Origin: Clostridiales bacterium | GTDB lineage: Bacteria; Bacillota; Clostridia; Christensenellales; Borkfalkiaceae | Length of the DNA stretch: 64,000 nt | Reading direction: 5' to 3' | Assembly: GCA_015055945.1 (NCBI GenBank) | Contig: SVHH01000004.1 | Span: 124,001 to 188,000 of the forward strand | Part shown: in pieces, positions 25,683 through 34,815 of the stretch | Layout of the letters: the number at the start of each line of letters is the position of its first letter | Numbering within the stretch: the first letter of the stretch is position 1 | Position numbers and translations under genes: made by a program | The notes under the pieces: generated by a model | What the model saw: the letters and a program-made list of their open reading frames with translations, nothing else | Told to the model about the DNA's origin: nothing | Databases searched by the model: none

Positions 25683-26399
25683 ATGAAAAAATTTGTTAAA
25701 ATTATAAGTTTTTTACTTTGTTTAATTTTATCGTTAGCGATTTTTCCTGCTTGTGATAACAACCAAGTCCCTGACGAACACGAATGTTTAAAATTTATAA
25801 AATCAGCAAACGGTAAAGAATATACTGTTTTGGAAAAAGAATTTTGCGACTGTGCGGAAATTATTATTCCATCGTATATAGAAGATATAAAGGTTTCGGC
25901 TATTGGTGAAAAAGCATTTTATAAATGCGCTGAGTTGACAAAGATATCAATTCCCCGCACGGTAACTAGCATAGGACAAAGTGCTTTCGTAGACTGCATT
26001 AACCTTAAAAATTTAACTGTTCCTAGTACTATTACAACTTGGAGCGCGTATTGTTTTGCAAGCATGGGGATAGAGAATTTAACTTTAGAAACAGGCTTAA
26101 AAGAAATCGGTGCGTATTCTTTCTATTATTGTGAGAGTTTAACTGAAGTTACTATTCCCAACAGCGTAAAGACTATCGGTTCAAGCGCGTTTAGTGGCTG
26201 CTCTGGTATGTCAAAGTTAACCATCGGCTCGGGCGTAACTTCTATTGAGAGCGGTGCTTTTGATGGCTGCGGTATATTGCAAGAAATATTTTATATAGGA
26301 ACTATTGAAAACTGGAACAAGATTGAAAAGGGTAGTGCTTGGAACTGGCAAGTCCCCGCTCTTTACGTAATTTGTACGGACGGCATTGTGGATATTTAA
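25683..26399 (+). CDS. BspA-type leucine-rich-repeat lipoprotein
   Basis: This 238-aa protein has a lipoprotein signal peptide (MKKFVKIISFLLCLILSLAI, lipobox FPAC near residue 24). LRR_5 repeats of the treponemal BspA type follow, each about 23 residues with the pattern LTxIxIPxxVxxIGxxAFxxC. At least five units are visible from about residue 55 to 215. Such proteins sit on the outer cell surface and often bind host or matrix ligands. It is 9 nt after proA; GGGT is a weak ribosome site. Its presence in this metabolic run looks accidental. A terminator follows. Confidence 0.85.
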   Translation: MKKFVKIISFLLCLILSLAIFPACDNNQVPDEHECLKFIKSANGKEYTVLEKEFCDCAEIIIPSYIEDIKVSAIGEKAFYKCAELTKISIPRTVTSIGQSAFVDCINLKNLTVPSTITTWSAYCFASMGIENLTLETGLKEIGAYSFYYCESLTEVTIPNSVKTIGSSAFSGCSGMSKLTIGSGVTSIESGAFDGCGILQEIFYIGTIENWNKIEKGSAWNWQVPALYVICTDGIVDI

Positions 26400-26425
26400 T
26401 AAAGAATAGTGTTATTTTAATAAAA

Positions 26426-26459
26426 GGGCAAGATTAACTTCTTGTCCTTTTTATTTTTT
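26426..26459 (+). terminator. Terminator after the LRR lipoprotein gene
   Basis: Stem GGGCAAGA/TCTTGTCC with a TTAACT loop and a long T-rich tail. Confidence 0.8.
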
Positions 26460-26608
26460 CTTCAAAAACACCGTTTGAAAATAATTAACAAAAATTGGGG
26501 TGGTTTTACGGTTTTATCAAAAAAATATGATAAAAATTAACATTTTTAGTTTAACAATATCAAAATAAATAAATTTAAAAAAACTTTTAAAAAAGTGTCG
26601 TAAAACGG

Positions 26609-26637
26609 TTGACAATTGCATTTTTTAATTATATAAT
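26609..26637 (+). promoter_or_regulatory. Consensus promoter of the 26-codon ORF
   Basis: TTGACA (26609-26614), a 17-bp spacer and TATAAT (26632-26637) exactly match both consensus boxes. Confidence 0.8.
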
Positions 26638-26673
26638 GCAGGCGTAAATTAAAGAAAAAGGAGATGACAGAAT

Positions 26674-26754
26674 ATGAGTAAATTTTTCAAATCTTATGCA
26701 AAGATGTTTGAAAGAGCAAACCTTTTAATTATGATTAACGAATCAGAATTATAA
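26674..26754 (+). CDS. 26-residue small protein or leader peptide
   Basis: A very short ORF follows a consensus promoter and an AAAAAGGAG ribosome site. The peptide begins MSKFFKSYAKMFERANLLIM and ends NESEL: a basic amphipathic start, a short hydrophobic core and an acidic end. A terminator hairpin (26781-26812) follows within 30 nt, so this is a complete transcription unit of about 170 nt. It could be a secreted or membrane-active peptide, or the RNA may be the product. I do not recognise it. Confidence 0.55.
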   Translation: MSKFFKSYAKMFERANLLIMINESEL

Positions 26755-26780
26755 TCAAATGCTTTGCAACAAAAAGGGAA

Positions 26781-26812
26781 CTCTTAGCCAAGTGGCTGAG
26801 GGCTTTTTTCTT
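26781..26812 (+). terminator. Terminator of the small-protein gene
   Basis: Stem CTCTTAGCC/GGCTGAGGG with an AAGT loop is followed by a T run. Confidence 0.7.
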
Positions 26813-26815
26813 TTT

Positions 26816-27035
26816 AAAGCCATATTTGCTACGCATTTCTGCGTTAACACCCTAGACAATATGCATGCTATTGCCGTCGGGTGTTGCCTTGAACTGCTTG
26901 CAACTATGTCTTTAATATCATTAATCTTGTCTTGCTTGCAACTATGTCTTTAAAATAATATTATACTTGCCGTCGGGCGTTTCTTTTAACTTCTTGTTTC
27001 TAAAACTAAAAAGAACGGCGCATTTTACCGTTACT
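26816..27035. repeat. Dispersed intergenic repeat family, copy B
   Basis: This gap contains TAACACCCT...CAATATGCATGCTATTGCC...GGGTGTTGCCTTG, an imperfect palindrome. It also has two copies of CTTGCAACTATGTCTTTAA and TTACTGCTTGGTGTTTTGA. The same words occur at 6352-6530 and 35803-36110. A 64-codon ORF over it (26759-26953) has no ribosome site and is not called. Confidence 0.6.
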
Positions 27036-27106
27036 GCTTGGTGTTTTGATTTCAATATATAATGTTTATAAATGCATATAAAAACAAATTTGTGCATAAA
27101 TTAAAC

Positions 27107-27190
27107 AATATTCAACTAAAAACGAATAAAATTATAAATTATGCAAAAATAAATAAATATTCATAAATAATATTCATAAAATATTCAAAA
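27107..27190 (+). promoter_or_regulatory. Candidate ArgR half-sites upstream of argG
   Basis: Four ATATTCA words (near 27108, and at 27157, 27170 and 27181) crowd the AT-rich sequence just before the argG promoter. ATTCA is the half-site of Gram-positive and enteric ARG boxes. The spacing is 11-13 bp rather than that of a textbook 18-bp palindrome. Confidence 0.4.
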
Positions 27191-27206
27191 AATGCGTGTT
27201 AAACGT

Positions 27207-27235
27207 TTGACATTAATTTTAGATAGAGTTATAAT
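27207..27235 (+). promoter_or_regulatory. Promoter of the arginine operon
   Basis: TTGACA (27207-27212), 17 bp and TATAAT (27230-27235) match consensus fully, about 45 nt before argG. Confidence 0.8.
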
Positions 27236-27281
27236 AGTGCACGTAAATAAAAATTAACCATTTTTAAGGAGACCTTTTGAG

Positions 27282-28502
27282 ATGAAAAAAGAAGATATTA
27301 AGAAAGTTGTTTTAGCGTATTCAGGCGGTTTGGATACTTCAATTATTATCCCTTGGCTTAAAGAAAATTATAACAACTGTGAAGTTATCGCAGTTGCTGG
27401 TAACGTTGGTCAAGCGGATGAACTTGACGGCTTAGAAGAAAAGGCTATTAAGACTGGCGCTTCTAAGTGTTACGTTTTAGACTTAACCGATGATTACGTT
27501 GATAATTATATTATTCCTTGCGTAAAGGCTGGCGCTATTTATGAAGAATACTTGCTCGGTACTTCACACGCTCGTCCTTGTATAGCAAAGGCACTTGCTG
27601 AAATCGCTATTAAAGAAGGCGCTGACGCTATTGCGCACGGCTGTACTGGTAAGGGTAACGACCAAGTTCGTTTTGAACTTACCTTAAAGCACTTCTGTCC
27701 CGATATGGCAATCATCGCTCCTTGGCGTGAATGGTCAATCAAATCTCGTGAAGAAGAAATTGACTACGCTGAAGCACACAACGTCCCCTTAAAGATTAAC
27801 AGAGAAACTAACTACTCTAAAGATAAAAACTTGTGGCACTTATCACACGAAGGTTTAGATTTGGAAGACACCGGCAACGAACCTACTTATGAAAAAGAAG
27901 GTTTCTTAGAATTAGGTGTTTCTCCCATCAACGCTCCCGATAAGCCCACTTACGTAGAAATTGATTTTGAAAAGGGTATTCCCGTAGCGCTTGACGGTAA
28001 AAAGATGAGCGCAAAAGAAATTATCTTAAAACTCAACGTTTTAGGCGGTCAAAACGGTATCGGTATTTTGGATATCGTAGAAAATCGTTTAGTTGGTATG
28101 AAATGCCGTGGCGTATACGAAACTCCCGGTGGTGCAATTTTATATAAGGCGCACAGCGTTCTTGAACAAATTTGTCTTGATAAGTACACCGCACACGAAA
28201 AGCAAAAACTTGCTATCACTTACGGTGAACTCGTATACAATGGACAATGGTTTACCCCCTTGCGTGAAGCACTTGCAGCATTCGTAGACAAAACTCAAGA
28301 AAAAGTTACCGGTAAAGTTCGTTTGAAACTCTATAAAGGCAACATGATTAACGCAGGCGTATGGAGTCCCAACACTCTTTACAGCGAAGAAATTGCTACT
28401 TTTGGTGAAAGTGATTACAACCAAAAAGATGCAGAAGGCTTTATCAATCTTTTTGGTCTTCCCATTAAAGTTCAAGCAATGGTAGACGCAAAACAAAAAT
28501 AA
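27282..28502 (+). CDS. argG: Argininosuccinate synthase
   Basis: This 406-aa enzyme joins citrulline and aspartate with [23 protein letters not shown] is the PP-loop ATP-pyrophosphatase motif; [14 protein letters not shown] and [20 protein letters not shown] are the substrate-binding signatures. It is the first gene of the arginine operon; AAGGAG lies 9 nt before the ATG. Putting argG/argH first, ahead of the ornithine steps, is one of several known clostridial orders. Confidence 0.96.
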   Translation: MKKEDIKKVVLAYSGGLDTSIIIPWLKENYNNCEVIAVAGNVGQADELDGLEEKAIKTGASKCYVLDLTDDYVDNYIIPCVKAGAIYEEYLLGTSHARPCIAKALAEIAIKEGADAIAHGCTGKGNDQVRFELTLKHFCPDMAIIAPWREWSIKSREEEIDYAEAHNVPLKINRETNYSKDKNLWHLSHEGLDLEDTGNEPTYEKEGFLELGVSPINAPDKPTYVEIDFEKGIPVALDGKKMSAKEIILKLNVLGGQNGIGILDIVENRLVGMKCRGVYETPGGAILYKAHSVLEQICLDKYTAHEKQKLAITYGELVYNGQWFTPLREALAAFVDKTQEKVTGKVRLKLYKGNMINAGVWSPNTLYSEEIATFGESDYNQKDAEGFINLFGLPIKVQAMVDAKQK

Positions 28503-28519
28503 GGCTTAAAATATAATTC

Positions 28520-28546
28520 GTCCTGCACGGACTTTCCGCGCAGGAC
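28520..28546 (+). other. Intercistronic hairpin between argG and argH
   Basis: GTCCTGC (28520-28526) pairs with GCAGGAC (28540-28546). Only a weak T tract follows (AATTTTCATT), so it may be an mRNA-stability or partial-termination hairpin rather than a full terminator. Confidence 0.5.
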
Positions 28547-28572
28547 AATTTTCATTAAAACGGAGAACAATT

Positions 28573-29952
28573 ATGGCAAAAATGTGGGCGGGGCGCACGG
28601 ACGGCGTTACCGATAAAATCGCGGACGATTTTAACTCATCAATAAAATTCGATAGCAGAATGTATAAGCAAGATATTCTCGGCAGTATGGCGCACGCAAG
28701 TATGCTCGGTGTAAAGAATATTATTTCTCAAGCCGATGCGGATGCGCTTATCGCTGGCTTAGAAGGAATTTTATCTGATATTGAAAGCGGAAAACTTGCA
28801 ATCGATTTTACTTGCGAAGATATTCATATGTTCGTTGAACAAGAACTTACCGCAAGAATAGGGGATTTGGGTAAAAAACTTCACACGGCAAGAAGCCGTA
28901 ACGACCAAGTTGCACTCGATACTAGAATGTATTTAAGAGACCGCACAAACTCTATTATCGCTAAGATTAAAGACCTTCTCTCTGCAATCGTGTTGAAAGC
29001 GGAAGAACACAAAACTTCTATTATGCCGGGCTATACTCATCTTCAACGCGCGCAACCCATAACTTTTGGTCATCACTTGATGGCTTACGCTATGATGCTT
29101 ATCCGTGATATTGAAAGATTTACTGACCTATTAGGTCGCATAAATATTAGTCCTATAGGTTGCTGCGCACTCGCTGGAACAACTTACGACACGGATAGAA
29201 ATTACGAAGCAAAAAAACTCGGCTTTGACGATATTGCGCTAAATAGTATCGACGGCGTTTCCGATAGAGATTTTTGCGTGGAATTTGCAAGCAACTGTTC
29301 TATTTTAATGATGCACTTATCACGCTTTGCGGAAGAAATTATTCTTTGGTCAAGTTGGGAATTTAAGTTTGTAGAACTTTCCGACGCTTACACCACTGGT
29401 TCATCAATTATGCCGCAAAAGAAAAATTCGGATATGGCTGAACTCGTTCGTGGCAAAACTGGTAGGGTATACGGAGACTTAATCGGGCTTTTAACTATGC
29501 TTAAAGGCTTGCCCCTTGCTTACAATAAAGATATGCAAGAAGATAAAGAAGCGGTGTTTGATGCGGCGGATACGGTAGATATGTGTTTAGACGTATTCGC
29601 ACCCATGGTTGCAACGATGAAAGTTATCCCCGAAAATATGCTTTTAGCAGCGCAAAAAGGTTTTATAAATGCAACCGACCTTGCCGATTATTTGGTTAAA
29701 AAAGACTTGCCCTTTAGATCGGCTTATAAGATTTGCGGTCAAATCGTTGGAGACTGCATAAAGGCGGGCAAGGTTTTAGAAACTATGACCATAAAAGAAT
29801 ACAAGGCGTATAGCGACTTGTTTGATAAAGATTTATACGAAGAAATCAGCCTTTCAACTTGCGTTGCAAAGCGTATATCAGAAGGCGGAACTTCACCCAA
29901 GTCAGTAGAAAAACAAATACAATTCGTTAAAGGAAAGATTGAAAATGCATAA
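28573..29952 (+). CDS. argH: Argininosuccinate lyase
   Basis: This 459-aa enzyme splits argininosuccinate into arginine and fumarate. It opens MWAGRTDG, has the HTARSRNDQVALDTR block, and the fumarase/aspartase signature GSSIMPQKKNSDMAELVRG with the catalytic serine loop. The ribosome site is CGGAG. It overlaps argC by 8 nt at its 3' end. Confidence 0.96.
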   Translation: MAKMWAGRTDGVTDKIADDFNSSIKFDSRMYKQDILGSMAHASMLGVKNIISQADADALIAGLEGILSDIESGKLAIDFTCEDIHMFVEQELTARIGDLGKKLHTARSRNDQVALDTRMYLRDRTNSIIAKIKDLLSAIVLKAEEHKTSIMPGYTHLQRAQPITFGHHLMAYAMMLIRDIERFTDLLGRINISPIGCCALAGTTYDTDRNYEAKKLGFDDIALNSIDGVSDRDFCVEFASNCSILMMHLSRFAEEIILWSSWEFKFVELSDAYTTGSSIMPQKKNSDMAELVRGKTGRVYGDLIGLLTMLKGLPLAYNKDMQEDKEAVFDAADTVDMCLDVFAPMVATMKVIPENMLLAAQKGFINATDLADYLVKKDLPFRSAYKICGQIVGDCIKAGKVLETMTIKEYKAYSDLFDKDLYEEISLSTCVAKRISEGGTSPKSVEKQIQFVKGKIENA

Positions 29953-30871
29953 AGTGTTTATCGACGGCAGTGCAGGTACTACTGGATTAAAAATTGTTGA
30001 TAGATTATCGGCAAGGCACGATATTGAACTAATAACCTTATCGGAAGAATTGAGAAAGGACTTAAAAGCAAGAAAAGATGCTATTAACTCTTGCGACCTT
30101 GCTTTTTTATGTCTTCCCGATGCGGCTGCAATTGAAGCCGTATCATTGATAGAAAACCCCGCGGTTAAGGTTATAGATACTTCTACCGCGCATAGAGTAA
30201 ACAGCGACTGGGCTTATGGTTTTGCTGAACTTAAAGGTTATAGAGAAAAAATTCAAAATTCTAAGCGCATAGCAAACCCAGGCTGTCATGCAAGCGGGTT
30301 TATTGCACTCGTTAAACCGCTTATCGATGCGGGTGTGCTCGAAACGGATGCATATCTTACTTCCTTTTCAATAACGGGCTATACTGGCGGCGGAAAGAAA
30401 ATGATTGCCGAGTACGAAGAAAATAAACCTGAACTTTATCTTGCTCCCCGTCAATACGGCTTAACCCAAACCCATAAGCACTTGCCCGAAATGAGCGCAG
30501 TGTGCGGGCTTAAAAACTTACCCGTTTTTTGTCCGATAGTTTCCGACTTTGATAGGGGTATGGAAGTTACCGTGCCTTTGTTTAAGAAGGATATAAAGGC
30601 AAGCATTGACGAGATTAAAAACATCTATAAAACTTATTATACGGGTAAACTCGTTAAGTTTAAAGACAACGCTGACGAGAGCGGATTTTTATCTTCAAAC
30701 ACCATGAAGAATAGAGATGATTTAGAAGTTTCAGTATTTGGGAACGAAGATAGAATACTTCTCGTTTCAAGATTTGATAACTTAGGAAAAGGCGCGTCAG
30801 GCGCAGCAATTCAAAATATGAATATTCTTCTCGGCGTGGAAGAAACATTAGGACTTAACATAGGAGAATAA
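29945..30871 (+). CDS. argC: N-acetyl-gamma-glutamyl-phosphate reductase (type 2)
   Basis: This 308-aa enzyme reduces N-acetylglutamyl phosphate to the semialdehyde with NADPH. IDGSAGTTGLKIVDRL is the Rossmann opening and NPGCHASGFIALVKPL carries catalytic Cys114. The length (about 310 rather than 345 aa) and motif spacing match the shorter type 2 enzymes. I chose ATG 29945 with AAGGA upstream; the frame also opens at TTG 29939. Confidence 0.93.
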   Translation: MHKVFIDGSAGTTGLKIVDRLSARHDIELITLSEELRKDLKARKDAINSCDLAFLCLPDAAAIEAVSLIENPAVKVIDTSTAHRVNSDWAYGFAELKGYREKIQNSKRIANPGCHASGFIALVKPLIDAGVLETDAYLTSFSITGYTGGGKKMIAEYEENKPELYLAPRQYGLTQTHKHLPEMSAVCGLKNLPVFCPIVSDFDRGMEVTVPLFKKDIKASIDEIKNIYKTYYTGKLVKFKDNADESGFLSSNTMKNRDDLEVSVFGNEDRILLVSRFDNLGKGASGAAIQNMNILLGVEETLGLNIGE

Positions 30872-30872
30872 A

Positions 30873-32087
30873 ATGAAGATTATAAGTGGCGGCGTATGTG
30901 CCGCAAAAGGATACAAAGCAAACGGAATTCATTGCGGAATTCGTCATAACCGCACTAAAAGGGATATCGCTTTAATTTATAGCGAAGTTCCCGCAACGGC
31001 GGCGGCAGTTTACACTACTAACCTTGTTAAAGGCGCACCTTTAACGGTTACCAAAAAACATATTGAAAACGGTATTGCACAAGCGGTTATTTGCAACAGC
31101 GGAAACGCTAACACTTGTAACGCTAACGGTGTGGAAATTGCTGAAAAGATGAGTGAACTTATCGCAAAAGAACTCTCTATTAAAGCAGATGATATCGTGG
31201 TTGCGTCAACTGGCGTTATCGGTCAACCCTTAAATATTGAACCTATTGCAAAAGGTATCCCCGAACTTGCAAAAGGTTTGTCAATCGACGGCAGTTTGCT
31301 CGCTGCGGAAGGTATTATGACCACTGACGTAGCAGTAAAGGAAGTTGCGGTTGAGTTTACTATCGGTGGCAAAACTTGCCATATCGGCGGTATCGCTAAG
31401 GGTAGCGGAATGATTCACCCCAACATGGCAACCATGCTCGTTTTCATTACTTCTGACGTAAAGATTTCTGCTGAAATGCTCCAAAAAGCACTCAGTAGTG
31501 ATATCCAAAACACATTTAATATGATTAGCGTTGACGGCGACACTTCTACTAACGATATGGTAGTAGTTCTCGCAAACGGCATGGCAGGAAATACTGAAAT
31601 CACTTGCGAAGGTGAAGATTTTACCGAGTTTATGAAAGCGCTCAACACCGTAAACGTAACCCTTTGTAGAAGTATTGCGGGCGACGGCGAAGGTGCAACC
31701 AAACTTTTAGAATGTGCCGTAGAAAACGCAAAAGACTTACAAACTGCAAAAACGGTTGCAAAAAGCGTTATTTGCTCATCACTCACCAAAGCGGCAATGT
31801 TCGGTGCTGACGCTAACTGGGGCAGAGTATTGTGCGCTATCGGTTACAGCGGTGCTCAAGTTGACGTAAATAAAATCGACGTTGCGTTTAAGTCAAATAA
31901 AGGCACTATCGAAGTTTGCAAAAACGGCGCTGGCGTTGACTTCTCTGAAGAAAAGGCAAAAGAAATTTTACTTGAAAAAGAAATCGTCATTGCGGTAAAC
32001 CTTAACGACGGCGAATATTCTTCAAAAGCGTGGGGCTGTGATTTAACTTACGATTACGTTAAGATTAACGGAGATTATAGAACCTAA
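30873..32087 (+). CDS. argJ: Bifunctional ornithine acetyltransferase / N-acetylglutamate synthase
   Basis: This 404-aa enzyme moves the acetyl group from N-acetylornithine back to glutamate, closing the acetyl cycle. KGSGMIHPNMATMLVFITSD contains the self-cleavage site just before Thr187, the N-terminal nucleophile of the mature beta chain. The N-terminal half holds TNLVKGAPL and ASTGVIGQPL. With it, no argE is needed, and none is present. It starts 1 nt after argC, behind TAGGAG. Confidence 0.95.
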   Translation: MKIISGGVCAAKGYKANGIHCGIRHNRTKRDIALIYSEVPATAAAVYTTNLVKGAPLTVTKKHIENGIAQAVICNSGNANTCNANGVEIAEKMSELIAKELSIKADDIVVASTGVIGQPLNIEPIAKGIPELAKGLSIDGSLLAAEGIMTTDVAVKEVAVEFTIGGKTCHIGGIAKGSGMIHPNMATMLVFITSDVKISAEMLQKALSSDIQNTFNMISVDGDTSTNDMVVVLANGMAGNTEITCEGEDFTEFMKALNTVNVTLCRSIAGDGEGATKLLECAVENAKDLQTAKTVAKSVICSSLTKAAMFGADANWGRVLCAIGYSGAQVDVNKIDVAFKSNKGTIEVCKNGAGVDFSEEKAKEILLEKEIVIAVNLNDGEYSSKAWGCDLTYDYVKINGDYRT

Positions 32088-32088
32088 T

Positions 32089-32772
32089 ATGTCGGTAAAA
32101 ATACTTATGAGCGACGGCGTAGTTACTCTTTCAACTGAATATTACGTAAAGGCGCTAGAAACGGCGGGTGCTGAGGTCGTTCACGACTACCTTCAAGAAT
32201 TAGATGTTAGTTGCGACGGATTGCTCATTTCCGGTGGTGTTGATATAAACCCAAAGTATTACGGGGAAGAATTAAACGGCTCGGTAAATATTGACGATAA
32301 GCGAGATGAAATGGAATTTAAACTATTTAACGCGTACTTAAAGGCGGGTAAGCCCATCTTTGGTATATGCCGTGGTTGCCAGTTTATAAACGTAGCGCTT
32401 GGCGGCAGTTTAACTCAGCACATAGATTGTCATGAACGCCACACGGACGGAAAGTTTCACACGGTAGCGGCTGAAAAGGAAAGTATTTTATACGACCTTC
32501 ACGGTAAAGAATTTATTACCAACAGTTATCATCATCAAGCGGTAAATAAACTCGGCGAAGGCTTAAAGGCTGTTGCATGGAGTGAAAACGGTACTATTAT
32601 TGAAGGTATTGAGCACGAAAGTTTGCCCATATTTGCAGTTCAATGGCACCCCGAAAGAATGGTTGAAACGGCAACTAAGTATATTAACGATGCCAAAGTT
32701 GCTGGCGCTGTTAGGGAAGAAGCATTATTTAAGAAGTTTATAGATATTTGCAAGGCGAAAAAAGGAGAATAA
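32089..32772 (+). CDS. Class I glutamine amidotransferase-like gamma-glutamyl hydrolase (peptidase C26/PuuD-like)
   Basis: This 227-aa protein has GICRGCQFINVALGG with nucleophile Cys94, an early GLLISGGVDINP block and FAVQWHPERM with the catalytic His and Glu. This is the pattern of PuuD, which splits gamma-glutamyl-GABA. It is embedded in the arginine operon between argJ and argB with 1-nt gaps on both sides, an unusual site. The cell may use it to recycle gamma-glutamyl compounds to glutamate for arginine synthesis, or to act on a gamma-glutamylated intermediate; both are inference. It is not carA, as it lacks that protein's N-terminal domain. Confidence 0.85.
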   Translation: MSVKILMSDGVVTLSTEYYVKALETAGAEVVHDYLQELDVSCDGLLISGGVDINPKYYGEELNGSVNIDDKRDEMEFKLFNAYLKAGKPIFGICRGCQFINVALGGSLTQHIDCHERHTDGKFHTVAAEKESILYDLHGKEFITNSYHHQAVNKLGEGLKAVAWSENGTIIEGIEHESLPIFAVQWHPERMVETATKYINDAKVAGAVREEALFKKFIDICKAKKGE

Positions 32773-32773
32773 A

Positions 32774-33637
32774 ATGGATAGAGAATTTTCAAACGCGCAA
32801 CGCGCCGAAGTGTTAACCCAAGCGTTGCCTTACATAAAAAGGTATAGTGGCGAAATTGTCGTTATTAAATACGGTGGAAACGCCATGATTAATGAAGACT
32901 TGAAAGAACAAGTTATGCAAGATATAGTTCTTCTTTGGCTTACTGGTGTAAAAATCGTGCTCGTTCACGGCGGTGGTCCGGAAATTAGCGACATGATGAA
33001 TAAACTCGGCAAAAAAGCGGAGTTTGTTGACGGACTTCGCGTAACCGATAAAGAAACGGTTGACGTTGTTCAAATGGTTTTGGCTGGTAAAATTAGCAAA
33101 ACCTTGGTTAACCATATCCAAGTTAAAGGCGGCAAGGCTATGGGTATTTCTGGTATGGACGGACACCTTATCGAAGCCAAGATCAAAGATGAAAGATTAG
33201 GCTTTGTTGGCGAAATTACTAACGTAAACATCCAGCCTGTAACAGACCTTTTAGAAAAGGGTTATATACCAGTAATTTCAACCGTTGGTTGTGATGATAA
33301 GGGTAACGCTTATAACATCAACGCCGATACTGCTGCTGCTCGTATTGCGGGCGCACTCGGTGCAAGAAGACTTATCATGATGACCGATATTGCTGGGCTT
33401 TTGAAAGATAAGGACGACCCTTCAACCCTTATCCCTGAAATCACCGTTCACGAAGCAAAAGAATTACTCTCCGACGGAACTATTCAAGGTGGTATGATCC
33501 CCAAAATTCAGTGCTGTGTCGACGCAATAACTCACGGCGTTAAAAACGTTATCATTATGGACGGAAGAATTCCGCACTCAATATTGATGGAACTTTTCAC
33601 CGACGAAGGTGCTGGTACTATGGTTATAGGTGACTAA
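32774..33637 (+). CDS. argB: Acetylglutamate kinase
   Basis: This 287-aa enzyme phosphorylates N-acetylglutamate. VVIKYGGNAMINEDLK and VLVHGGGPEISDMM are the nucleotide-binding glycine loops; YNINADTAAARIAGAL is the substrate motif. The extended N-terminus of about 25 residues is the kind that carries arginine feedback control in hexameric enzymes. It starts 1 nt after the hydrolase gene, behind AAAGGAG. Confidence 0.95.
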   Translation: MDREFSNAQRAEVLTQALPYIKRYSGEIVVIKYGGNAMINEDLKEQVMQDIVLLWLTGVKIVLVHGGGPEISDMMNKLGKKAEFVDGLRVTDKETVDVVQMVLAGKISKTLVNHIQVKGGKAMGISGMDGHLIEAKIKDERLGFVGEITNVNIQPVTDLLEKGYIPVISTVGCDDKGNAYNINADTAAARIAGALGARRLIMMTDIAGLLKDKDDPSTLIPEITVHEAKELLSDGTIQGGMIPKIQCCVDAITHGVKNVIIMDGRIPHSILMELFTDEGAGTMVIGD

Positions 33638-33638
33638 T

Positions 33639-34802
33639 ATGAGTTTTTTAGAATTAGATAAACAATTCGTAGCGAATACTTACGCGCGTTTTCCCGTGGA
33701 AATCGTTAGCGGAAAAGGCTCTCTTATGTATTCGCCCGAAGGTAAAGAATATATAGATATGGGTTCGGGTATCGGCGTTACCGCGTTCGGTATTTCGGAT
33801 GATGAATGGGTAAAGGCTGTAACTGAGCAACTCGGCAAAGTGCAACACACTTCAAACCTTTACTATACCGAACCTTGTGCTCGATTAGCGCAAATTATTT
33901 GTGAAAGAACTGGCATGAAAAAGGTGTTCTTCGGTAATTCCGGCGCGGAAGCAAACGAATGTGCTATCAAGGTTGCAAGAAAGTACGCCGCTGATAAAAA
34001 AGGTGCGGATTATAGCGTAATCGTAACCTTAAAAAACAGTTTTCACGGTAGAACTTTAACAACTCTTGCCGCAACCGGTCAAGATAAGTTCCACGAACTC
34101 TTTACACCCTTGACGCCTGGCTTTGCTTACGCTACTGCAAACGATTTGGAAAGCGTAAAAGAAGCCGTTGCAAACAACAAAGTATGTGCGATTATGATTG
34201 AGTGCGTACAAGGCGAAGGCGGCGTTATTGCACTCGATAAAGACTTTATTTTAGGCGTTAAAGAAATTTGTGAAAAAGAAGATATACTTCTCGTCGTTGA
34301 CGAAGTTCAAACTGGTAACGGCAGAACTGGCTCACTTTACGCTTATATGAATTACGGCATTAAACCCGACGTATTCACCACGGCTAAAGGCTTGGGCGGT
34401 GGACTTCCCATAGGTTGCTGCGTTATGAACGAAAAGACTGAAGGCGTTTTAGGTTTTGGCGACCACGGTTCAACCTTTGGCGGTAATCCCGTGTGTGCTG
34501 CTGGTGCTGTAAGCGTTATGCAGCGTTTAGATGAAAAATTCTTAGAAGAAGTTAAAGCAAAAAGCAAGTTTGTTTTTGATGAACTTCGTGGCGCTAAAGG
34601 CGTTGAATCGGTTAGCGGGTTAGGGCTTATGATAGGTATTAAAACCGTTCGCCCTGCAAAAGAAATAATATCTGAGTGCATTGAAAACGGCGTATTGTGC
34701 CTTTCTGCAAAAGATAAGGTTAGACTTCTCCCCGCGCTCAATATTCCTATGGAAGTTTTAGCAAAAGCCGTTAAAATTATAAAAGATGCTTGCGCAAAAT
34801 AA
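33639..34802 (+). CDS. argD: Acetylornithine aminotransferase
   Basis: This 387-aa PLP enzyme converts N-acetylglutamate semialdehyde to N-acetylornithine. It shows [35 protein letters not shown] and the PLP lysine in [16 protein letters not shown] chose ATG 33639, one base after the argB stop; the frame opens at GTG 33630 inside argB. Confidence 0.94.
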   Translation: MSFLELDKQFVANTYARFPVEIVSGKGSLMYSPEGKEYIDMGSGIGVTAFGISDDEWVKAVTEQLGKVQHTSNLYYTEPCARLAQIICERTGMKKVFFGNSGAEANECAIKVARKYAADKKGADYSVIVTLKNSFHGRTLTTLAATGQDKFHELFTPLTPGFAYATANDLESVKEAVANNKVCAIMIECVQGEGGVIALDKDFILGVKEICEKEDILLVVDEVQTGNGRTGSLYAYMNYGIKPDVFTTAKGLGGGLPIGCCVMNEKTEGVLGFGDHGSTFGGNPVCAAGAVSVMQRLDEKFLEEVKAKSKFVFDELRGAKGVESVSGLGLMIGIKTVRPAKEIISECIENGVLCLSAKDKVRLLPALNIPMEVLAKAVKIIKDACAK

Positions 34803-34815
34803 TAAGGAGATTACT

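Noticed and set aside
26778-26803. AGCCAAGTGGCTGAGGGC resembling the D-arm of a tRNA-Ser
   Set aside because: It forms a simple terminator stem with a T run, and no other tRNA arm follows.
26759-26953. 64-codon ORF after the 26-codon gene
   Set aside because: It lies across the terminator and the dispersed repeat, and has no ribosome site.
27107-27190. Possible CRISPR-like array from repeated ATATTCA words
   Set aside because: Units are only 7-8 bp with uneven short spacing and no conserved repeat of usual CRISPR length; regulatory half-sites explain it better.
32089-32772. carA (carbamoyl-phosphate synthase small subunit) in the arginine operon
   Set aside because: Only the amidotransferase domain is present, 227 aa, with PuuD-like motifs; the CarA N-terminal domain is missing.
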